Positions 1 to 10,000 of a stretch of DNA of 32,102 bases are shown piece after piece; within the stretch, counting starts at the first letter, position 1, and every line of letters starts with the position of its first letter. Under the pieces are notes generated by a model that saw only the letters and a list, made by a program, of their open reading frames with translations, made no database searches and was not told the origin of the DNA. Position numbers and translations under genes: made by a program. Location: contig JAJTTP010000045.1 in NCBI GenBank assembly GCA_023313575.1, positions 1 through 32,102 of the forward strand, written 5' to 3'. Source of the stretch: Eutypella sp. D-1. Lineage: Eukaryota; Ascomycota; Sordariomycetes; Xylariales; Diatrypaceae.

Positions 1-434
1 ACGGAGGGAGACCGAAGGTCGCGAAAATCAGAAGTTAGCGCGCCATACTGAGCGGCTGCATATGGAATAGCTGCTTCATCTGATCAAACCCCCCCCCATT
101 ATCCTTTGGATTAGCGAAGCGACCCCATATTTATTTTCTAATATTAATTAAACGACTTATTCTCAATCTTTATAATCCAAATATTTACTTGAAAATAAAG
201 TATAATCCACAATAATATTTAAAGATTTTCGAGATGTAGCTAATGTATAGTAATCATTACCTGTTTATTTTTTTAGTTTTAGTAGGGCTAACGAAATACG
301 CCCAAACCAGGTGTTTAATTCATATATCACCATCTCCTTCATATTAACCAGCTAAATAACCTATAAATTTGTTATAATTAATATTATCTAAATTACTACT
401 AAAATGTCTTTTAAACCCAGGGAGGACATTTTTT
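1..434 (-). mobile_element. 5' part of cox1 intron 3 (continues past the window edge)
   Basis: This stretch follows cox1 exon 3, whose reading frame stops matching COX1 right after the GPDMA residues, so position 434 is the first intron base. I see no open intron ORF here. It is AT-rich with a GC-rich patch at its far end (1-35) that is nearly identical to 26153-26187, and a C9 run with GCGAAGCGAC near 85-125, both typical of dispersed GC clusters in large fungal mitogenomes. Intron class cannot be decided from this fragment. Confidence 0.6.
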
Positions 435-476
435 TGCCATATCAGGTCCCCCTACTAATAATGGTAACAAGAAATT
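435..476 (-). CDS. cox1: cox1 exon 3
   Basis: Fourteen codons reading [14 protein letters not shown], the COX1 stretch that directly follows GGFG. The preceding base on the minus strand is G, the normal last base of a group I intron. It is bounded downstream by an A-run where the COX1 frame is lost. Confidence 0.9.
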
Positions 477-3400
477 CATTTTGTTATAACCGTTAGGTTA
501 TATTTGGACTATCTCTTCATCCTTAATAAAGGAGCATAACGTATAGTCTCTGAGGATCCTAGAAAAATAATAAAATTTTTCATCGTTTCCTGCGGATTGT
601 CCATTTTTTTTTATAACAAGCTTATAAAAAAAATTCTTTTTACTATCTAATATTGTGTACGCTTCAACTGAGGTTTGTACTAAAAAAGTTTTCACAACTC
701 TTATAAAAAGACTTTAGGAGTTTCCCGCACATAGTTATGTAATAGGGGCAATATTGCTACTACCCACGGCAATTTCTTATAAAAATACAATATAAAAATA
801 TAGCAAGTAAAATCGCTAAGATAACCCGAGTATTAGATTATCTTTTCTAAGTGTGAAAAATCAAACGACTTACGTTTACTGTTAAATTGTGCTTTAATCA
901 TTTCAACCTCTGAGATTTCTTTTTGAGTTAAAGCTTTACCAGCACGTAATCTAGTTTGTTCAACCACAAAAGACCAATCTTTGTAAGCCAAATATTTAGA
1001 AGAATACAACGGAAAACGATCAAAATAACTTATAACCTTAGCATGGCTAGCTGCGCTGTGAGACATAACCGTAAAGGAATAAAACACTTTATCATTTTGT
1101 TCTCTAGTTCTAGAGTACAAATTTACACCTAAATATGTTGCTATTTTACTCAATATAGTAAAATAACTGGTTCCACCTTGTTCTACCGAAGCATCACGAT
1201 GATAAGTTTGTCTTATTTCAAGACGGAAAAAAGCTTGTACTCTTTTACTTGTAATTTGTCCTCTTTTCTTTCTATTTGTTAAAGTAATAGAAAAATTTCC
1301 ATCTCCATCAGCAAAACCAGCTAATCAAGCATTAGAGTCAATGCTTGACTGATCTAAACCTAAACAATTGATACTGCAATTGTCAAATTCATTAAATCAA
1401 TTTATAGCACGATGCAATGCTTCTATTTTAGGTGTACGCATATAACCATTAATTATATCAAGAATTTTTAGGACATCTTCTGTTCTTTGAATATGTCAAA
1501 TAACGCAACCTGCATTGTATTTATTATAAACTTTACCAGCATTAGTTATAGAAGCTAATTTTTTAGCTAAAGGTTCATCTGCTGTACTAAATACCACAAG
1601 TATTTTAGGACGATATTTTTTAGCATTAGAATCTTTATCATGAACGGCTATAGAACCGTCAGCTTCTATTAATCCTGCAAGGTAGGGTCCTATTTTTGAT
1701 CTTAAATTTGATTCTGTTTTAACATTTGACTCTGTACTAAAATATATTTTTACTGTATTCATCTTGATTTTACCGAAACCTCCGATCAAAGCGGGCATAA
1801 CCATAAAAAATATCATTAGTATAGCATGAGCTGTTATGATACTATTGTAGTGAACTAGAGTAGATACCACTCTTTACTTGCATTAGGTAAAGTAAAAGTA
1901 TCTACCCCTTTCCCGAACCGTACGTGAAAGTCTCCCTTCATACGGCTCTCCAGAAAATACTAACATAGTGCTTAAAGTAATTACATCTCCTTAATATTAG
2001 TACCTATCAATTAATTATATATTTATATTTTATACCCTCCTCCTCCCTTGGCAATACTAATTAAATTTGCTACTTACATCCTTCGATCTAAGAATAAAGC
2101 CAACTTACCTTTAGTATGCCCACTGACTAACTAGTTTAGTCTCTTTAGAATTAAAAAAAAATATAAAAAAAAATAATAAAAAAAAAAAATATACATATTA
2201 AGAAAAAATAACCTTAACAAAAAAGTTACAACATCTACAACTCTACTTTAACAAATCAAAATAAGACTAATTTATGCGGAGCGTCTTCAAATTAATCTTT
2301 ACCTCTAGCTCTATTCATCCCGGCTTTTATTTTACTAATTTGTTCTAAACCTTCCGGAGTTAAATGAGCCTTTTTTTCTATAAGTAAAGCTACTTGTTTA
2401 AAATCGACACAATCTTTGGCTTTTGTCCCTAATAAAGGATATTTATCAAAAAAAGGAATAATTTTAGCTAATATCTCTTTGGCACTTTCTACTTCAAATC
2501 TACCATCACTATTTTTGGCTACTTCTCTATAATAACCACAACCTAAGTATTCCACTATGTTTTGTAAAAGCTTCTTATCTAAAATATCCTGAGTTATTTG
2601 GAATTTCATAGATACTTGATAGCCAACCTTATAACCAGCAGCTTTTCTCAATTGAACAAAAAAGCAACCCTCCCCATCTGCGAATCCAGCTAATCAACTA
2701 GGATCATAGATACTACGTTCTATGTCTTGTTCTTCTGGTGTACATATTTCAGCTAGAGGCACTAAATTAGGAAATTATTCCTGTAGTTTTTCTGATAAAC
2801 CTGAATTATTAAAAGCTGCTTTGAGAGATACTATTTTAATCAAACCCTCTTTAATTAAATGTTCCTTATTAGATATCATACGCCACGCTTCTTTGAATAG
2901 CCGATAATTTTTCATTTTTCGAGTTAACAAAGGAAATTCATCTAAAAGAACAAACAATATCTCGAGATCCTTTATACTTGAAATTTGATAATGAACTCTC
3001 CCAGGTATACCTTCTGAAATGTAACCTACTCCTGATAATTCCGCTTGAATTAGTTTAAGTAAATCTAACTCTCTTTCATGTAGTATTAAGCCAAATGAAA
3101 GTTGAACCGAATAACCAATTCTCTTAGTAGAACTTTTAACTACTTTTATAAAGAAGTTTCCTTCCGCATCGATAAACCCTGCTATATAAGCTTTCACATT
3201 AAAAGCTTTTCCACTTTCAACTCATTTCCCTAATACTACGGTGGACAAGGCAGATTCGTTACGCCCATTAGCTGCTTTGCTTGAACCAAATCTCTTAATT
3301 TCCACTAAATATAACATAGTACTTAGTCTTTTTTTACTTGCTTTATCTAGTCCATTGACAACCCGAGCTAAATCATTATTTACTATAGGGCTTCGAGTTA

Positions 3401-5531
3401 TCGATGACGTAGCTCCCAATCGTGGTAGTATGCTACCATATTTTTTCTCCACCTTTTTTTGTGAAGAAAGTGTATACTTCGAAGCCAAGAGTTTAGCGCA
3501 AGAAGAATTTAATACCCTATATAAATAAGAGGCCAACTGATATTTATTTCTTACCTTACCGTAGTAATCCATTATACTTAGGAACCAAGACTGATAAAGC
3601 AAAATAATCACATCCTTATTAAAAGGAGTTCAAGTTAACTTAGGTATAGATTTTCTACCTTTCAGGAAACCTGCTTCGGTTAATTTAGATACAATACTAT
3701 TTATAGGAGCTGTAAACGTTACTGTGTCTTTGAAAGAGGAAAGTTTAAGATCTATAATAGATAAACGAACCCCTAAGAAAATTATTGATGATCCTTCCTT
3801 TGTATTAGATAAGTTAATAATCTCAAAAGCTTCTTTGGATACCTCTAAAAACAAATTTTGTTTAAAGAAATCTATAAGCAGATTCATAATATTTACACAA
3901 TCCGAATAAGAACCTATTACACCTAAAATTAACTGATCTCCAACTCTTACATAAGATAATTTAATCTCTTTAGAGAACATTTTGGTGAATTGATATTCCA
4001 AAGAAGAAATATAATTATCTACACGTTCTAAGAAGATGTCAATAAGTATAGGGTATAACAAAGATCTTAAGTTCTTAATCGGTATATCAGATACTTCAGA
4101 TTTTACACCAAAATAATGAAAATGACCTGCGTTTAAAGCCTTTCTTATCAAATCTGTAAATCTTCTGTCTTCTAATTTTTCTTCTAAAATAGACATTAAT
4201 ACGTTAAAGTCCATATGCTCGAAATATTTAAATAGATCTATCTTTATAATTCATTTGACACCTTTTAATTTTAACTTAAGCTCCCTTAAAGCATATTCAT
4301 GAGTATTTGCTGAAGGGAAGGATAAATGTGTTATTTTACCCTTAGGGTTATCGATAATTGGACGAAAGCTTTGAGGTAAAGACTTAAATAAGGGCTCATA
4401 AAAAGCTTCTAATAAAATGACTATTGCTTTAATTAATAAAATATCTTTAGCTACAGAGAAATTATTAAGAATAGTAAACTTTTTAGGTCCCCCTTTTAGA
4501 CTTAAGTCTGTAAATTTATAGTTTCCTTCTTTTATTCTAATTATTATATCCAAAATATCCGAAAGTTTTATCTCTCTCCCAAATATATTAGGATGCAGTA
4601 ATGAACATCCGAAGATGTTTTTCAAGGATAATATATCTATACCTGTAATTACTACCTTACAAGGTTGAACAGTCAACATATCATAAGCTAGTAAATAAAG
4701 ATTCTTGTCATAAAGTTGAGTGTATATTTTCTTTTTAAAGGCTACTTTTGTAAGTTGTAACATTTGTTGTTTTTTGTCATAAGCACTTAGTTTATCAACC
4801 TTACTTTGGCTGTTAAATTTAATTGTACTGTCAAAAGCAGCAACCTTAGTATAAGTAGATGCATATTTTCCTAGGACCCTTCCAAATAATTTATTCTCAT
4901 TTATTCTAAACGCTAAATGCTTTACCAGAGAGAAAAAATATATTGTACTATGATCCTTCCGTTGCCGTGATCATCTCTGACTGTAGGCAATCCCGAAGTT
5001 CCACTTAACTGCTCCTTCTAATTTATCCTTAGGTAGTCCGTTCCCTAAATTAAGAGTATATTCTACACCCCGATCAAAATGTCCTTTAGTTAGAACCCAA
5101 TTATCTAATCCTAACTCATTTTGTCTAGTCCAATCCTTAGCAAGACTAGGTCCGATAAAATAGACATCTTTTAAGTAGACTTCAAGTAGTATAACTTTTA
5201 CCTTAGATAAAGCGGCTCGAAGATAATTTAGAACATCTAAGTTAATCCTAAAAACTCCTTCTAGCAAAGATGCTGTGTTCAGCTCAGGGCTTTCCCCCTT
5301 GCCTAACTTTGATGCCGAGATTATACAAAGGAAATAATCCGTATAAGCAGTCACGGACGTTCGGCGCACTAATTGATTATCTGCAATATACTGTACACCT
5401 GGACCACTAAGCTCCATCCTGATTAGTACAGAAAACGCTGTACCTAATAACCCCGAAAATAGTGCAAAGATTAAATACAACGTTCCAATATCTTTAGCAT
5501 TAGTAGATAAGAACCACCGTTCAAACCACAT
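435..5531 (-). CDS. cox1: cytochrome c oxidase subunit 1, first three exons (partial gene)
   Basis: COX1 is the mitochondrially encoded catalytic subunit of complex IV in the inner membrane. Three exons are visible: 5370-5531 (codons 1-54), 1772-1849 (55-80) and 435-476 (81-94); the rest lies beyond the window start. Joined, they give the N-terminal COX1 sequence with [46 protein letters not shown] and [13 protein letters not shown], in phase with no gap. I chose the ATG at 5531 because it begins MWFERWF, the usual fungal COX1 start; the frame is open further upstream from a GTG at 5609 but that part is not COX1-like. Codon 54 is followed by a group II intron, codons 80 and 94 by further introns. 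trnC and cob lie just upstream on the same strand. Confidence 0.95.
477..1771 (-). mobile_element. group I intron, cox1 intron 2
   Basis: The intron separates GGFG from NFLLPLL. Its 5' two thirds is a homing endonuclease ORF in frame with exon 2. The catalytic core lies after the ORF, at about 497-780, where the minus strand shows the conserved Q/R/S-like elements: GGACAATCCGCAGGAAAC, then CCTCAGAGACTATACG, then GAAGAGATAGTCC. The same core type recurs in three cob introns in this window (cores near 23.9, 21.65 and 12.75 kb). The intron ends in G. Confidence 0.85.
833..1771 (-). CDS. LAGLIDADG homing endonuclease in cox1 intron 2
   Basis: Intron ORF of 312 residues read straight on from cox1 exon 2 and ended by TAA at 833-835; TGA codons inside must be tryptophan. 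Two LAGLIDADG helices are visible: [15 protein letters not shown] near residue 30, and [14 protein letters not shown] near residue 145, each with its acidic catalytic residue. The second domain ends in the usual [17 protein letters not shown] block. Such proteins cut an intron-less allele and drive intron homing; some also help splicing. The protein is presumably cleaved from the exon-encoded part. It looks intact, so the intron may still be mobile. Confidence 0.9.
1772..1849 (-). CDS. cox1: cox1 exon 2
   Basis: Twenty-six codons, [15 protein letters not shown] through PALIGGFG. It continues directly from the DNQL end of exon 1. Upstream the group II intron ends in AC, matching the AY rule for group II 3' ends. 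The exon ends in GGT. Confidence 0.93.
1915..1948 (-). ncRNA. group II intron domain V
   Basis: On the minus strand this reads GAGCCGTATG at the 5' arm and CGTACGGTTC at the 3' arm with a GAAGGGAGACTTTCA middle, the standard 34-nt domain V hairpin. It lies about 65 nt from the 3' splice site, with room for domain VI. This is the catalytic heart of the ribozyme and the best evidence that the cox1 intron 1 is group II. Confidence 0.93.
2292..2774 (-). pseudogene. second LAGLIDADG domain, cut off by an in-frame TAA
   Basis: Directly after the stop of the RT-LAGLIDADG ORF the same frame stays open from FPNLVPLAE to the TAA at 2292. It contains [14 protein letters not shown], a complete second LAGLIDADG helix, and [15 protein letters not shown] with [13 protein letters not shown], the usual C-terminal half of a two-motif endonuclease. 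One TAA at 2775-2777 therefore separates the two halves of a normal endonuclease. Either the stop is a recent nonsense mutation, or the C-terminal half is lost or made separately. No good start codon lies immediately after the stop. Confidence 0.75.
2775..5369 (-). CDS. group II intron ORF: degenerate RT/maturase fused to LAGLIDADG domain
   Basis: Single frame of 864 codons read on from cox1 exon 1, open only with TGA as Trp. In order it shows an RT-like region (about 4.9-3.7 kb), a maturase domain X and a LAGLIDADG half-domain. [11 protein letters not shown] (near 4230) matches the first RT palm motif with its Asp. The catalytic YADD box is replaced by VGDQ (in [12 protein letters not shown]), and the usual PQGSxLSP box is replaced by [11 protein letters not shown], so reverse transcription is very unlikely. 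Domain X is good: [17 protein letters not shown], then [18 protein letters not shown]. Near 3190 the frame runs into [14 protein letters not shown], a LAGLIDADG helix, and stops at TAA 2775. Likely role: maturase for its intron, with an acquired homing endonuclease domain. Confidence 0.85.
5370..5531 (-). CDS. cox1: cox1 exon 1
   Basis: Fifty-four codons from ATG to DNQL. It contains [17 protein letters not shown] and the first transmembrane helix of COX1. It is followed immediately by GTGCG, the group II 5' splice signal, and the frame runs on into the intron ORF. Confidence 0.95.
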
Positions 5532-5727
5532 ACTAATAGAGGATTTCAACCCCTTATTTGTCACATCTTCATCTATGTGCCTATCCTCCAGATCCTGAAC
5601 GATACACACAAGAATAAGCCTTCTTCATATAATAAATTAAAATTTATTAAAAAAAGTATATCATTAATGTATTTCATTAATTTATAGTTATAAAAAAGAA
5701 GCTAGAGTATTATTCGAATATTTCATA

Positions 5728-5796
5728 AGATTATGGAGGAATCGAACCTCATACTTAAGATCTGCAATCAAAGTGTAGACCTACTACATCATAATC
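5728..5796 (-). tRNA. trnC: tRNA-Cys (anticodon GCA)
   Basis: Cloverleaf on the minus strand: acceptor arm GATTATG pairs with CATAATC, D-arm GTAG/CTAC with a small loop, anticodon loop TTGCAGA with U33 and GCA anticodon, and a T-arm GAGG-TTCGATT-CCTC. The anticodon stem is irregular (a mismatch and an extra base on the 3' side), which is tolerated in mitochondrial tRNAs. The spot between cob and cox1 is the usual place for trnC in many ascomycete mitogenomes, which supports the identity. Confidence 0.85.
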
Positions 5797-5966
5797 TTTA
5801 TTAATTTATAATAAATAAATTAATAGTAAGTAAAAAACCAGAAAATGTTGTGTATATTTATCGGCTCTGCTGTAAAAAAATAAAATATTCAATAACCCTT
5901 AAATAATGAAGAAATTATCTTTAGGTTTTTTTTTAGGTTCAGGGTCAGCCAAAGCTAAAAAAGATA
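5797..5966. other. spacer between cob stop and trnC
   Basis: AT-rich, no gene or conserved motif recognised. Together with 5532-5727 (AT-rich leader between trnC and the cox1 ATG) it forms the short spacers around trnC. tRNA excision here probably helps release the cob 3' end and the cox1 5' end, as in other fungal mitochondria. Confidence 0.5.
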
Positions 5967-6509
5967 TTATTTATCATTTCTTCTAGATAACTCATCTTCT
6001 AAATCTGACTTACGCTGGTTTCACTCTTGCACTTCTTCATCAGTATCTAAATCAGGTATAAGATCATCTATATTATTTATAAAACTTCTTATAGTTGTAG
6101 TACTTAATTCTCTAGGTTCTCCTGATCAAAGATCATCTGACATACCAACACTACTTCTACCATCATCATCGCTTTCTTGTTCAGAAATATCACTTGCAGC
6201 ATCTTCCCTATCTGGATCAGAATTACCCCTTTGGCTACTTCTATCATCATCTTCGCTATCTTGATCAGAATTACTACTTACATCAGAATCGCTATCTTCA
6301 TCAAAATCACCCATTTCGTCATCAGAATCGGAAGGACTTTCAGCAAAAGCTGTAGAAATAAATAAAAGAGAACATAGAAATATTATTATTAAAAGATTAA
6401 CCATAAAATTCCATACTTTTCCAAAAACCTTAGACTCTAATAAATAAAAAAAAAACCTCAAGTTTTCAAACTGGAAGTATGAATCTATCTTGAACTCTAA
6501 TCATTTATC
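5967..6509 (-). other. cob C-terminal extension: membrane segment plus acidic tail
   Basis: Cytochrome b normally ends near ENTFRDL. Here the frame continues for 180 codons to TAA 5967-5969. The first part is basic and aromatic ([18 protein letters not shown]), then a hydrophobic segment at 6342-6407 ending in ISTAFA, like a signal peptide with an A-x-A site. About 70 residues dominated by Asp, Glu and Ser follow ([16 protein letters not shown] and similar), then a charged tail ([20 protein letters not shown]). Two TGA codons in the tail read as Trp, as in the core gene, so it uses the same code. Inference: an added ninth helix that would put the acidic tail in the intermembrane space, or a tail removed after translation. 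Confidence 0.85.
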
Positions 6510-7040
6510 TAAAGAAGATAAATCTCTGAAAGTATTTTCTAGTAGACTTACAAAAGGAACTATAAATACAAATTGAGCGAAGTATAAAATAGTACTTATT
6601 TGTCCAAATTCTATAAATGGTGATTCTACATGTTTAGCACCTAATTGCATTAAAACTAAGAAATTAGCTACAAAAACAAAGAAAACTATCTTACTTAAAG
6701 GTCTAAATTGTCAACCTTTTGATCTACCAAAATCTGTAATAGGTAATAACATTATAGCTAATATCGCACTGAACATAGCAATAACACCTAATAGTTTATT
6801 AGGAATAGATCTTAATATAGCATAGAAAGGTAATAAATATCATTCAGGAACAATAGCAGGCGGTGTTTGCATTGGATTAGCCATAATGTAGTTCTCTGAA
6901 TCACCCAGGTAATTAGGCATAAAGAACACAAATAAACTTAACACAAATATAAACATAAAGATTGTTATTAAATCTTTAAATAAGAAATAAGGAGCAAAAG
7001 GTAATCTGTCATAATTACCTGATACACCTATAGGGTTACT
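5967..7040 (-). CDS. cob: cob exon 9
   Basis: Starts [15 protein letters not shown] and carries the last helices of cytochrome b plus the C-terminal tail. The preceding intron ends in G (TATGCG before AGTAACCC). It contains PPAIVPEW, the PEWY motif of the Qo site, with Trp coded by TGA. Confidence 0.95.
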
Positions 7041-10000
7041 CGCATAACCACTTCGACTGTACATTAAGCATTCTATAAAGAATACCACCGGTGGTCCAGT
7101 CTGTAGCGACCATATTTTAGACAAAGTAAGGATTAATATGCCCGACGGTCTTGTGTTAAATATATTAATCTTTGACCGTATTCACCCGGCATTGCTAAAC
7201 CAAAATATCGTTCAGATATTACGATTTAAGTTCCTCCCGGAAACTTAGAGATTCAACCTTGAATCTCACAACTACTTATATATATGTTATAATCCTAACT
7301 TGTAATGCATACTAGGTACCATATATGGCAACACTAATTTTCTGAATAAAGGGAGAGATTCTTGTTTAATATACAATTGATAATTACTATTATTTTTATG
7401 CAAGCTACTTTTTAAATTAAACTTTGAATCTAAGGCTAATGACAAAAGTTCTACCTCCTCTTTTGTAAAACAGTTAGTAGCTATTCTCACACCAGGTTTT
7501 CAAGTACCATCATCCATTATTCAAATGGCTAACGCCAAAGGTGTTAATAACTCAGAAATGTTCTTAGGTACAACTTTGACCTTATGATTAGTGTAAAACA
7601 ATTTATATAATCACATTCAACTTGAAAACCCTAGGGTACCAAAACGATATGCTTGATATGTTTTATCCCCATATTTTTGCTCAAAAAGAACAGGTAAGTT
7701 TTTAGTACAATAACCCCTTTCATATAAAAAACCATGTAGCCAGAATATATACTCCTTATGCTTTACTTGCTGTCTAAATCTTACTCTTACACCTCCGTTT
7801 TGCAATCTCTCAGCGTATCCATCCCCTAATAATGAACCTACTATAACAGAGATAACCTCCTCATTGTGAGGACCAATTCGCGTATTGGGTTTAAAATTAG
7901 GTAATATAAAAGCCAAGGTCGTCTTAAGAGATGAAAGAGCTTTCATATATAGAAATTTAGGGCCAAATAACGAAGACCCTGCAGTGTCATGGAGTCCTAT
8001 TAAGTGCATTAATGCTAATGCTGCTAAAACGACAATTATATTAAATTATAATAATAAATTTGTATGTAAGTAAATAGAATACCAAAATATATTAATAAAG
8101 ATATATTAATGCATAAAGATATCTATATCCATCTATTTAAATAGAGGCATTGCAATTTTGTTTTAACCTCATCACGACGAAGTATGCCTCCTTCTTGCAT
8201 ATGTGAAGTAAGTTATCCCACAACAAAAGGAAACAACAAAGTTTACCTTTATTATGATACAAACTGCTAATTTTAGTAGTAAAGAAAAATAAACTTAACT
8301 TTTTATTCAAAAATAAAGATGATTTTGACATAGTCTAGTAGTACTTAATAACGACAAACCAGAGTATGCACCCCTTTAAAAGAAAATATAAGCCAAGCTA
8401 TACGAAGGCACTCTTTTTTACTACAAGAAGAAGTATTATTATAAAACTGAGAACACTTATTCACTATTATATATACTAATCTTGAGGAAAATTTAGTTTT
8501 TTGTATCTGTCTGATTCCTTAAGATTATTTAACCAAGTTAAATAAGATTCTTTTTTGTAACCTATTAATGGGTAATGATTTTCAAATGAAAAAAAGTTAA
8601 TAACCTTTTGGATATCTTTAACTGCTGCCATTCGAACTAGATATGCATTATTCTTCTCTGAATAATATATTTTTCTACTTGGTTCAAACAAAAGATAGAT
8701 AGCTTTCATTAAAATACTATTTCCCTTCTGACTAATACTGAACCCTATTTCTTTATTGGCTTGTACGAAAAATGAACCTTCTGCCACTACAAAACCAACC
8801 AATCAATTGTTAAAGTATCAGACCTTTGACAAAATATCAACAGGGTTGTTAAAAACAAAAGGGCTGTAGTTAGGTATAACTTCGGGTAGTAACTCTCACT
8901 TTTTAAGATTATTTTCTAAAGTATACAAAAGTAAATTGTATTGTTTTATTCTATTATCGGTTAAGAAAAATAAATTATGTTTTAACAATAAAGGTACCAA
9001 CACATGCTTTAATTCGTAATAATATAAAACAAACTTACTGCTGTCATTATCTACTTTAACAATAGACCCGCAATGTAATTTACCTAATATATACTCTAGA
9101 GTAGACAAATCTCTATTATGAAGAGCTATAACCAAATTAAACTCTATATATCCATTAGATCTTCTTCTAGCAAAGATATAACCATCACCATCAATAACAC
9201 CAACTAAAAAAGCTAAAAAGCTAACATCCACATTAGGATGTATTAATTCCCTTTTATTAGTAACAGAAGTTTTAGTTAATTCTATTTTTTTAACTCAATA
9301 ATCGTAAGTTTTAGTTTTTAAATTATTAAATTCTGCCACTAATTCAGGAATGATAAAACATACAACATTATTATAAAGTATATCCATTAACCTAGAAACG
9401 ATATACTATCATTATCTCACGACAATGTTTAGACTATTTATTATAAATATACTTGTTATATTTTACTTTACCGTATAGTCGTTGAACCTATATACTTAAA
9501 ATTAACCTAATTATCTAATTAATATGAAAATAGATATATCTGGCTTTTATGCGAAGCGACCAATTTACAGCTATTTAGTTATTATATTAAGTATATAAGA
9601 AACTTTAATTAAACGTAGAATAAATTTTTAGTATACTTTGCTGCTTATTAACATATAGTTTTTTAACTATTTCAAAAATAATATTCTATAGTCTTTCAAG
9701 CAATTAGGTAAATTTTTATACCCCATATCTTAGCAATAAGGTAATAAAAAGTGTAAAGCAAAGAATCTATTTAAAGTGGCATTATTAACAGAGAATCCAC
9801 CTCAAATGACTTATCTTATACGTATAATGTTTAATTTATACTTTACACCTTTTGAGATGTCTTAGACTATTTCTTAAATCTTCCTAACGAAGATTTTGGG
9901 GATATCGTGTTGAGCTTATTGTTGGTATAACTCACTCATTAGTCGTTGAACGTTCTTAATCCCTTTTTATATACCGAATTAAGTTCCGCTACAAATAATT

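Larger units (their letters stand above)
1850..5369 (-). mobile_element. group II intron, cox1 intron 1
   Basis: The intron starts with GTGCG at 5369, matching the group II GUGYG 5' consensus, and ends in AC just before exon 2. A canonical 34-nt domain V lies at 1915-1948, followed by a domain VI-like hairpin at about 1855-1913. A very long ORF in frame with exon 1 occupies domain IV. Between the ORF remnants and domain V (about 1950-2290) the sequence is AT-rich with long A-runs and shows no gene. Intron length is 3,520 nt. Position after codon 54 places it among the classical cox1 group II insertion sites near the start of the gene. Confidence 0.92.

Noticed and set aside
498..695. Minus-strand open frame of 65 codons
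   Set aside because: It lies on the group I core of cox1 intron 2; conserved ribozyme elements explain the sequence.
2722..3909. Plus-strand open frames at 2722-2907, 3241-3528 and 3724-3909
   Set aside because: All mirror the group II intron ORF on the minus strand.
5370..5609. Earlier cox1 start at GTG 5609
   Set aside because: The 26 extra residues do not look like COX1 and no ATG is present; the ATG at 5531 gives the normal fungal N-terminus.
6177..6365. Plus-strand open frame rich in Ile and Thr
   Set aside because: Complement of the acidic repeat-like codons of the cob tail.
8137..8331. Minus-strand 64-codon frame in cob intron 7
   Set aside because: No motif, low-complexity composition and no conserved start; likely chance in AT-rich DNA.
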